Positions 58,215-64,000 of a DNA stretch of 64,000 bases are shown here, piece by piece; position 1 is the first letter of the stretch; each line of letters starts with the position of its first letter. The stretch is from Vibrio plantisponsor. GTDB taxonomy: Bacteria > Pseudomonadota > Gammaproteobacteria > Enterobacterales > Vibrionaceae. A program made the position numbers and the translations under genes. The DNA lies in contig NZ_JABEQC010000014.1 of the NCBI RefSeq assembly GCF_013041605.1, positions 9,117 to 73,116 on the forward strand, in the 5' to 3' direction. The notes under the pieces are model-generated. The model had not been told where the DNA came from, made no database searches, and saw only the letters and a list, made by a program, of their open reading frames with translations.

Positions 58215-58664
58215 CTATTTTTTAAACTTCGCCAGATATCTGTCTAAGTGGTTAGCGAATTCGCGTCGCTCAGTTTGAGACAGGGCACTTTGGCCTCCGG
58301 TCTGAATGCCACTTGAACGCATCGTTTCCATAAAGTCGCGAATGTTGAGGCGTGCTTTGATGGTGTCTTTCGTATAAAGCTCACCGCGTGAGTTCAACGC
58401 CAGTGCCCCTTTGGTAATCACTTCGTCGGCAAGGGGAATGTCCGAAGTGATAACCAAGTCATTCGCCTCTACTCGTCTTACAATTTCATTATCAGCGATA
58501 TCAAAACCGGCAGGGACTTGAATAGAATGAATATTGACTCGTTTGGGTACTGGAATGATGTGGTTGGCAACGAAGGTACACTCTATTCCTGTGCGTTCTG
58601 CGGCACGTACAATAGTTTCTCTTATCACTTTCGGGCAAGCGTCTGCGTCAACCCATATCTTCAT
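58215..58664 (-). CDS. yaiI: YaiI/UPF0178 family protein (DUF188)
   Basis: A 149-residue protein with the family start MKIWVDADACPKVIRETIVR, DLVITSDIPLADEVITKG and the late GGQSALSQTERREFANHLDR. The acid cluster DADACP suggests a metal-dependent nuclease of the PIN-like group. The function is not established. Its start overlaps the upstream gene by 4 bases. Confidence 0.9.
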   Translation of the reverse strand: MKIWVDADACPKVIRETIVRAAERTGIECTFVANHIIPVPKRVNIHSIQVPAGFDIADNEIVRRVEANDLVITSDIPLADEVITKGALALNSRGELYTKDTIKARLNIRDFMETMRSSGIQTGGQSALSQTERREFANHLDRYLAKFKK

Positions 58665-58954
58665 TGAGCTTTACCGTTAATTTGTTGTTCCAACTGTTCA
58701 ATACGCTGAGTGAGCTGAACTATGGTCTGTTCTAGCTGAGTAATACGGTCTGTATCCCCACTGGTTTTTGCCGCAATTTCTACTTTCGGAACACGGTTAG
58801 CATTCTTCCAGCTTTTAATCGCAGCAATGAGGGCAGCCATAGGAACTGATGTGCTCATACGTGCTTTAACTAACGCAACTGTCGGTTCTTTTCCTTGCTG
58901 TTGCAGAGTGGTGAGCACACTTTCGAGCTCTTTAGTGACATCTTGTGTGAGCAT
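58661..58954 (-). CDS. Small coiled-coil protein upstream of yaiI
   Basis: A 97-residue protein with a helical N-terminal part (SVLTTLQQQGKEPTVALVKA, RMSTSVPMAALIAAIKSWKN) that resembles the KfrA N-terminal DNA-binding region. A C-terminal coiled coil follows (ITQLEQTIVQLTQRIEQLEQ). It overlaps yaiI by 4 bases, indicating coupling. DNA binding is possible but unproven. Confidence 0.8.
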   Translation of the reverse strand: MLTQDVTKELESVLTTLQQQGKEPTVALVKARMSTSVPMAALIAAIKSWKNANRVPKVEIAAKTSGDTDRITQLEQTIVQLTQRIEQLEQQINGKAQ

Positions 58955-59080
58955 AGGTCATCCTTCTATCTGTTGGCGTGATTTTATATCAGATTGATGG
59001 ATTATTCCTGCTTAAAAGTCTTAGCGTGTCTTCGTTCGTTTTTCTTCAGTTCAAGAGCGCTAGTGAAAGTAACAGGTTCT

Positions 59081-59098
59081 TGTGCGAGATCTCTTACA
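59081..59098 (+). promoter_or_regulatory. VarA/GacA-type site upstream of the CsrB-family RNA
   Basis: TGTGCG-AGATCT-CTTACA at 59081-59098: close to the TGTAAG-N6-CTTACA site bound by GacA/UvrY/VarA. It is about 150 bases upstream of the start of the RNA region, the spacing expected for csrB-type promoters. Confidence 0.65.
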
Positions 59099-59239
59099 AG
59101 TAGTGTGAGATATAAGAGTTTTGTGAAGTGGAAAATGCTACTTATCCATTCTAAGTTATTGAGTATTAATGCTTTAATCTGAGCGCTCACTTTGTGTGCA
59201 GAAATATTTGCGATAAGGTAATTGCACAAAAAATCCAAA

Positions 59240-59646
59240 GGCGTAGATTAAACCTCGTCGGAAGGAAACTGACACGGAATTGGATACACCACTGGACGGT
59301 GATTTCAGGACGAAAAAGTGATTAACGGATAAATCACTACATGGATACGGATACGAACGGATTCAACAGCTAACAGGAAGTTAGTTGGCAAGGAAAGCAA
59401 AAAGGATAAACCCTAGGAAAGGGTAGGACACCATCAGGATGATGGGAAGGACACCGCTCAAGGAACAAGTGATGAGCGCTAACAGGAAAGTTAGCATAAA
59501 GGATGAAAACGGACACCGCTAGGAAGGCGATGCAAGGATTTGACTGAAGGATTCGGTTTTTTAGGGATGATGCAGGATGCACGCATTTGTAGCCGGATAG
59601 CTGCACACAAGACTTAAACCCCAGCACTCAGGTGTTGGGGTTTTTC
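59240..59646 (+). ncRNA. CsrB-family small RNA, CsrA antagonist
   Basis: A non-coding region with about 28 GGA triplets, many in AGGA or CAGGA context and several in hairpin loops (for example gctaacaggaagttag, caccatcaggatgatg, ccctaggaaaggg, gctaacaggaaagttagc). It ends in an intrinsic terminator at 59617-59642 followed by TTT. Such RNAs titrate CsrA, which binds GGA in loops. Vibrio species have three or four paralogues (CsrB/C/D); I cannot say which one this is. The exact 5' end is estimated. The upstream VarA-type site supports control by VarS/VarA. Confidence 0.88.
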
Positions 59647-59837
59647 TTAATTTGAAGTTTTCTAATTCAAATTCTGTTATCTCTGCGACAAATTCTACCG
59701 ACCACATAGTGACCTTTTGATCGTTATCTATGCGAAAATCAGTAAAATAATAAAAATAATCAGTGGCTTAAATTTTTTTTGTTTTTGTTAGTAATGGCAA
59801 AAACGCTATTCATTTGATGTTGTAACAAGGACTGTTT

Positions 59838-60335
59838 GTGACAATAGTGACACGGCGAACACTGTTAATTCCCTATACAGAATCGTTCGAGTTGGACTTT
59901 TTGATGCTGAACTGCTGTGCGAAAAACAGGGCGTATATGAACGGCCCTAAAACGGTTTCGGCATCAAGAGAGTTATTCAAGCGCGTACTCAATGACTCCT
60001 CCATTCATGCAATGGCGGTTCTGGATAACTACAATCGTGAGTTTATGGGGCATGTGTTTATCGAGCGAGATGACATTAAAGCTGAACTGGGCTTTATTTT
60101 CGATAAGCTGTACTGGAAGCAAGGTATAGCGTCTGAAGCGCTAAAAGCGTTTTTTCCCAAAGCCTGTGAGCGATTAGGACTGATGAGAGTCGTTGCGAGT
60201 GCTGAAATTGAAAACCTTTCCGCGATTAAGATACTGCAAGCTTTAGGCTTTCAAAACAAGGGCGAAAATGAAGAACATTTCGCCCCGAGTTATGACTTCG
60301 AATGGATTAGACCATCCGATGTGGCGGTAAGTTAA
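59838..60335 (+). CDS. GNAT-family N-acetyltransferase
   Basis: A 165-residue GNAT protein of the RimJ/RimL type: TRRTLLIPYTESFELDFLML at the start, GHVFIERDDIKAELGFIFD, the acetyl-CoA loop KQGIASEALKAFF, and VVASAEIENLSAIKILQALG followed by F. Starts with GTG at 59838, preceded by aagga. The substrate is unknown. Its end overlaps the convergent DUF3301 gene by 29 bases. Confidence 0.87.
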   Translation: MTIVTRRTLLIPYTESFELDFLMLNCCAKNRAYMNGPKTVSASRELFKRVLNDSSIHAMAVLDNYNREFMGHVFIERDDIKAELGFIFDKLYWKQGIASEALKAFFPKACERLGLMRVVASAEIENLSAIKILQALGFQNKGENEEHFAPSYDFEWIRPSDVAVS

Positions 60336-60609
60336 AGCGCATAGGAATGAAACCTCGCATTTCCAGCTTTCCTTGGTAACAGTCGTCGCCTAAAGCCGAA
60401 AATTCAAACAAGTAAACCGTATGCCAAAACCAGCGACCATCGCTGGTTTTCCATTTGTGACCGCCAAATGAGACGCTTAGCAATTGGAGTTCAAGCTGAT
60501 CGCACTTTCTCAACACATGTGACTTTGCGATTTCAGACTGACGCCTTTGTTGCCAAAAGAGAAAACAGACAAAGCACAGCGCCAATATTGCCAATAAGTC
60601 TCCAATCAT
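60307..60609 (-). CDS. DUF3301 family membrane-anchored protein
   Basis: A 100-residue protein: N-terminal membrane helix (LLAILALCFVCFLFW), then a basic segment and a beta-rich domain (VYLFEFSALGDDCYQGKLEM, RGFIPMRFNLPPHRM). Fits DUF3301, usual directly downstream of a DUF3549 gene in Vibrio. The function is unknown. Confidence 0.85.
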   Translation of the reverse strand: MIGDLLAILALCFVCFLFWQQRRQSEIAKSHVLRKCDQLELQLLSVSFGGHKWKTSDGRWFWHTVYLFEFSALGDDCYQGKLEMRGFIPMRFNLPPHRMV

Positions 60610-60617
60610 CTTCGATC

Positions 60618-61655
60618 CTAAGACTTTGTATCTTGTTGAAGTTTAATCAGCGCTTGAGCGAGCTCTTCAGATGGTGTGCCATGCAAAAGCGGCAACAACA
60701 CCATTCTTAGCTCTGGCAACATGACTAAGTCGGCAAATAGCTGATTAAACAGAGTCTGGTTGCCTGTTTGTGCCAGCCTTAGCAAGAACTGCTCTGCTCG
60801 CGAATTTAGGTTCAAGACATGCCAAGCGCGACCTGCAATCGCAATCAGAACTTCAGGATGGCTTAAGCGCGGGCTCGCTAAGATAGCATCGACAATCTTG
60901 CTCAGCAGTTTTTCATCTGAACCGGAAAGCGCACGAGTTAATGCCGACAGTAAGAACAGATCGGGATCTTTGCTTGATATCTCTGCCTGCGCAAATTCTT
61001 CAAGACGCTCGGCCAGTTTAGCGGGCAGTTTAGTATGCTCAAGTGCTCCAAGCAGCGCATAAAGAGGTTGCGTGGGTAAGTGAGAAAGGGCTTTACGCAC
61101 CATAGGTCCGTTTTGTTCTTGGCTTAAGCGGGCACAAATATCGGTAATACCTTGCAGACCGACGGTTTGCCAGTTGTTCCAGCCAAGGCCACCTGAGAAA
61201 TAGTGCTGTGCGTGCTCGTAATACTGGCTGCAAGGCATATCTAGCTCAGCTCGAATTTGGCTATGGAAGACCGCCATTTTGTCTTCAGATGGTTTAAAGG
61301 TGTAGGGATTGTTTGCCAGTTTTTCCTGTTGCTCTTCGGTAAGCTCTTTATTAAGACGAGTGCCCATAGCTTCAACTACGTACTTAATGAATTGTCCTAC
61401 ATCCGCTTGTTGCAACAATCCTCGTTCGTCTAAAGAAAATTTCAGAAACCAAATCCAAGGTTGTTTGGTTTCATTCCAGTACGCAATAGCAAGGTGAGCG
61501 GTACGCTTTACAGGATATGGATAAGCTTGATGTCCTTGTTCTACGTGCGAAAACTGATCGTTGTCGATCGGTTGAATACGTCGGCCAAGGTCGAAGATTT
61601 GATATTGGCAGCCGCTGTTTTTTAGCAGCGCTGTCAGAGTTTGAATATTGTCCAT
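60618..61655 (-). CDS. DUF3549 family protein
   Basis: A 345-residue protein of DUF3549: TLTALLKNSGCQYQIFDLGR, RRIQPIDNDQFSHVEQGHQAY around residue 25-45, KQPWIWFLKFSLDERG, and a helical repeat-like C-terminal half (LSHPEVLIAIAGRAWHVLNL). The function is unknown. It is followed after 8 bases by the DUF3301 gene, with which it forms an operon. Confidence 0.88.
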   Translation of the reverse strand: MDNIQTLTALLKNSGCQYQIFDLGRRIQPIDNDQFSHVEQGHQAYPYPVKRTAHLAIAYWNETKQPWIWFLKFSLDERGLLQQADVGQFIKYVVEAMGTRLNKELTEEQQEKLANNPYTFKPSEDKMAVFHSQIRAELDMPCSQYYEHAQHYFSGGLGWNNWQTVGLQGITDICARLSQEQNGPMVRKALSHLPTQPLYALLGALEHTKLPAKLAERLEEFAQAEISSKDPDLFLLSALTRALSGSDEKLLSKIVDAILASPRLSHPEVLIAIAGRAWHVLNLNSRAEQFLLRLAQTGNQTLFNQLFADLVMLPELRMVLLPLLHGTPSEELAQALIKLQQDTKS

Positions 61656-61764
61656 GGGAGCAAAATGTTCCTACTTTTCTTTGGGGCAAGTAACCCTTCT
61701 TTCCCCAATAAATGGTACTCTATGGCCCTTTTTCAAGGTGTACGACCAATAAACTTGGTGAATC

Positions 61765-62079
61765 ATGACAATTAACACAAAACTGACCCAAGCTTTGGAG
61801 CAGTTAGAAGGTGAAATGCGCCAATGTGAAGTATGGCAGTCAACGCCTCCGAGCTTGGAAGCGATGCAAAGTGTTGAGCCATTTTCCATCGATACGCTCG
61901 ACCCGCATGAGTGGCTTCAGTGGGTGTTTATTCCAACGATGCAGAAATTAATTGATGAAGGACAAGCGATTCCAAGAGGGTTTGAGTTGTCGCCTTATTT
62001 TGAGGAAGTCTGGAAACATCAAGATCAGTTTCAGGCTGTTTTGCTGGTGGTAAACCATATTGATAGGGTATGTCAGTAA
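61765..62079 (+). CDS. yqcC: YqcC family protein
   Basis: A 104-residue protein of the YqcC family: LEQLEGEMRQCEVWQSTPPS, FSIDTLDPHEWLQWVFIPTM and RGFELSPYFEEVWK. The role is unknown. The stop TAA shares a base with the truC ATG, the conserved YqcC-TruC pairing. Confidence 0.93.
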   Translation: MTINTKLTQALEQLEGEMRQCEVWQSTPPSLEAMQSVEPFSIDTLDPHEWLQWVFIPTMQKLIDEGQAIPRGFELSPYFEEVWKHQDQFQAVLLVVNHIDRVCQ

Positions 62080-62804
62080 TGTTGGAAATTATCTACCAAG
62101 ACGAGTATTTGGTGGCGGTAAACAAACCAGCGGGAATGTTGGTGCATCGTTCATGGCTGGACAAGCATGAGACTCAGTTTGTGATGCAGACATTGAGAGA
62201 CCAAATTGGTCAGCATGTTTTTCCATTGCATCGTTTAGACCGACCCACTTCCGGTGTGCTGGTTTTTGCGTTATCGAGCGAAATTGCTTCCAACGTTATG
62301 CCGATGTTTGCTAATCATGAAATGGTTAAAACGTATCATGCAATTGTCCGCGGCTGGATTGAAGAGGGCGATGTGTTGGATTATCCGCTCAAAGAAGAGC
62401 TGGATAAAATTGCCGATAAGTTTGCCAAGCAAGATAAAGAAGCGCAGTCTGCGGTGACCGAGTACCAACCACTTGCCAAAGTGGAAGTGCCGTTTTCAAC
62501 CGGAAAATTCCCAACTACTCGCTACTGTTTAGTTGAAATGAAACCTAAGACCGGGCGTAAACATCAGTTGCGTCGTCATATGGCGCATCTTCGTCATCCA
62601 ATTGTTGGTGATACCACGCATGGTGATGGTAAACACAACCGTTTGTATCGCGAAGAGTACGATTGCCATCGCTTAATGTTGCACGCCAGCGAACTGCGTT
62701 TTGTGCATCCGTATACTAAGCAAGAGTTGGTATTAAAGGCTTCTTTTGATGAAAGCTGGCAAAAGTTGTTTGCTGAGTTTGAGTGGAACCTTCCACAGCC
62801 CTAA
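62079..62804 (+). CDS. truC: tRNA pseudouridine(65) synthase TruC
   Basis: A 241-residue RluA-family synthase. Catalytic Asp in HRLDRPTSGVLVFALS; other landmarks are LVAVNKPAGMLVHRSWLDKH, DYPLKEELDKIADKFAKQD and PKTGRKHQLRRHMAHLRHPI. It makes pseudouridine at position 65 of tRNA. ATG 62079 is taken because the homologues start MLEI; an upstream ATG at 62070 adds three residues. Confidence 0.95.
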   Translation: MLEIIYQDEYLVAVNKPAGMLVHRSWLDKHETQFVMQTLRDQIGQHVFPLHRLDRPTSGVLVFALSSEIASNVMPMFANHEMVKTYHAIVRGWIEEGDVLDYPLKEELDKIADKFAKQDKEAQSAVTEYQPLAKVEVPFSTGKFPTTRYCLVEMKPKTGRKHQLRRHMAHLRHPIVGDTTHGDGKHNRLYREEYDCHRLMLHASELRFVHPYTKQELVLKASFDESWQKLFAEFEWNLPQP

Positions 62805-62828
62805 ATACGGGGCTTATACAAAACAAAA

Positions 62829-62850
62829 AGCCTTCTCTCAGAGAAGGCTT
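62829..62850. terminator. Bidirectional terminator between truC and dxs
   Basis: aagccttctc, short loop, agaaggctt within 62829-62850, preceded by an A-run; the T-run is on the minus strand, so it mainly ends dxs. Confidence 0.8.
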
Positions 62851-62874
62851 CTTCGTAGCAATAATCTTATTGGA

Positions 62875-64000
62875 TTACTTATTCAGGTATGTTTCTACGG
62901 CAGCTTTGATGCCAGCACCGTCTAAACCAAGTTCAGCATGCATCTCTTCTTGGGTTCCTTGAGCAATGAACTGATCAGGAAGACCAAGATTCAGCACCGG
63001 CTTGATGATTTTTTCTCTCATCATAAACTCAACAACGCCTGCTCCTGCGCCACCTGCAATCGCGTTCTCTTCCAGTGTCACAATGATATCGTGGTTAGCT
63101 GAAAGTTCTTTGATTAGTGCTTCATCTAATGGTTTAACGAATCGCATGTCAGCCACGGTTGCATTCACTTCTTCAGCCGCTTCCAGAGCATAAGGAAGTA
63201 GTGAACCGAAGCTTAGAATCGCCACTTTTTCACCTTGACGCATCATGCGACCTTTACCGATTTCAAGCGCAGTAAACTCTTGCTTGATTTCAACACCCAT
63301 ACCGTTGCCACGTGGGTAGCGAACAGCACTCGGGCCTTGGTGTTGATGACCGGTATACAGCATTTGACGACATTCGTTTTCATCTGCCGGAGCCATGATG
63401 GTCATGTTCGGGATGCAACGCATAAAGCTTAAATCGAATGCACCTTGGTGAGTTTGACCATCTGCACCGACAAGTCCAGCACGGTCAATAGCAAACATCA
63501 CTGGCAGATTCATAATTGCGATGTCGTGAATCAACTGATCGTAACCACGTTGCAGGAAGGTCGAGTAAATCGCCACAATCGGGTTGTATTTAGCGATTGC
63601 CATACCTGTTGCTAATGTCACAGCATGTTGCTCAGCGATCGCCACGTCGAAGTATTGAGATGGGTACTCTTTCGAGAAACGAACCATGCCAGAGCCTTCA
63701 CGCATCGCAGGTGTGATTGCCATCAGTTTTGGATCTTGCGCTGCCATATCACATAGGAAATCACCGAAGATCTTCGAGTAGGTCGGTTTGGTACTTGAGC
63801 TCTTAGGCAAGCTGCTATGACTTGGATCGAACTTAGGCACGCCGTGGTAACCAATCGGATCTTTCTCCGCTGGTTCATAGCCTTTGCCTTTTTTCGTCAT
63901 AATATGAAGGAACTGCGGGCCTTTAAGCTCACGCATGTTCTTCAATGTTTTGACCAGTTCAAGTACGTCGTGACCATCCACTGGACCGATATAGTTAAAA
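62875..64000 (-). CDS. dxs: 1-deoxy-D-xylulose-5-phosphate synthase, C-terminal part only
   Basis: The frame is open to the right edge, so the N-terminal part lies beyond the window. The visible 375 residues begin FNYIGPVDGHDVLELV (thiamine-diphosphate domain) and continue with the pyrimidine-domain motifs DVAIAEQHAVTLATGMAIAK (catalytic Glu), DRAGLVGADGQTHQGAFDLS and the transketolase C-terminal domain. DXS condenses pyruvate and glyceraldehyde-3-phosphate for isoprenoid, thiamine and pyridoxal synthesis. Confidence 0.96.
   Translation of the reverse strand, partial: FNYIGPVDGHDVLELVKTLKNMRELKGPQFLHIMTKKGKGYEPAEKDPIGYHGVPKFDPSHSSLPKSSSTKPTYSKIFGDFLCDMAAQDPKLMAITPAMREGSGMVRFSKEYPSQYFDVAIAEQHAVTLATGMAIAKYNPIVAIYSTFLQRGYDQLIHDIAIMNLPVMFAIDRAGLVGADGQTHQGAFDLSFMRCIPNMTIMAPADENECRQMLYTGHQHQGPSAVRYPRGNGMGVEIKQEFTALEIGKGRMMRQGEKVAILSFGSLLPYALEAAEEVNATVADMRFVKPLDEALIKELSANHDIIVTLEENAIAGGAGAGVVEFMMREKIIKPVLNLGLPDQFIAQGTQEEMHAELGLDGAGIKAAVETYLNK

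Noticed and set aside
59370..59627. 85-codon frame on minus across the CsrB-type RNA
   Set aside because: It is the complement of the GGA-rich structured RNA; no ribosome site and no family match.

Overview
The window is a Vibrio chromosome segment. The right-hand gene order (ssrA, smpB, ratA, ratB, bamE, recN, nadK, grpE, dnaK, dnaJ, minor pilins) matches my memory of the V. cholerae VC0848-VC0862 neighbourhood. DUF3549/DUF3301, the TruC/YqcC pair, a Zur-type L36 paralogue and a CsrB-type RNA also fit Vibrionaceae. The species cannot be fixed from the window.

Positions 1 to about 25,098 are accessory DNA: an integrative island at the 3' end of the tmRNA gene ssrA, the site occupied by VPI-1 in V. 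cholerae. A P4-type tyrosine integrase (23695-24933, minus) reads away from ssrA. I found no second copy of the ssrA 3' end, so the left attachment site probably lies outside the window. From left to right the island holds: a PAAR spike-tip locus; an isolated AT-rich gene whose protein ends in a ribbon-helix-helix-like domain, with a palindrome upstream; a YagK/YfjJ (inovirus Gp2-like) gene and an RNase HI-like gene lacking key aspartates; a cassette of a WYL regulator, a lipoprotein, a YaaW-GTPase fusion and a small alanine/glycine-rich protein; a DUF2787/RadC/AlpA block; then a defence block of a DUF6119 protein, a small HTH protein, type I restriction-modification HsdM-HsdS-HsdR, a YgjP-like metallopeptidase and a two-gene Kiwa system.

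The most interesting signal is in the WYL cassette. Three copies of one inverted repeat, GAGYGAGACA-N5-TGTCTYRCTY, lie upstream of the 111-residue gene, the GTPase gene and the WYL gene itself. Each sits exactly 5 bp from a -10-like hexamer of the downstream gene. This ties four genes into one probable WYL-controlled regulon. The GTPase departs from the family at two nucleotide-site positions (GKD in place of GKS/T, NFPG in place of DxxG). This is my best candidate for an undescribed, possibly defensive, system.

Positions 25,099 to 64,000 are mostly core genome: trans-translation (ssrA, smpB), the ratA-ratB pair, bamE, recN under two LexA boxes, a tryptophanase operon with a readable TnaC leader peptide and ridA at its end, nadK, heat-shock genes grpE/dnaK/dnaJ with sigma-32 promoters, a type IV minor-pilin cluster, glutathione-dependent formaldehyde detoxification (frmA, fghA and a LysR regulator), tadA, mltF, purL under a PurR box, proS, trmO, a Zur-box-controlled L36 paralogue, an AbgT transporter, a CsrB-family regulatory RNA with an upstream VarA/GacA-type site, truC, and the C-terminal part of dxs running off the right edge.
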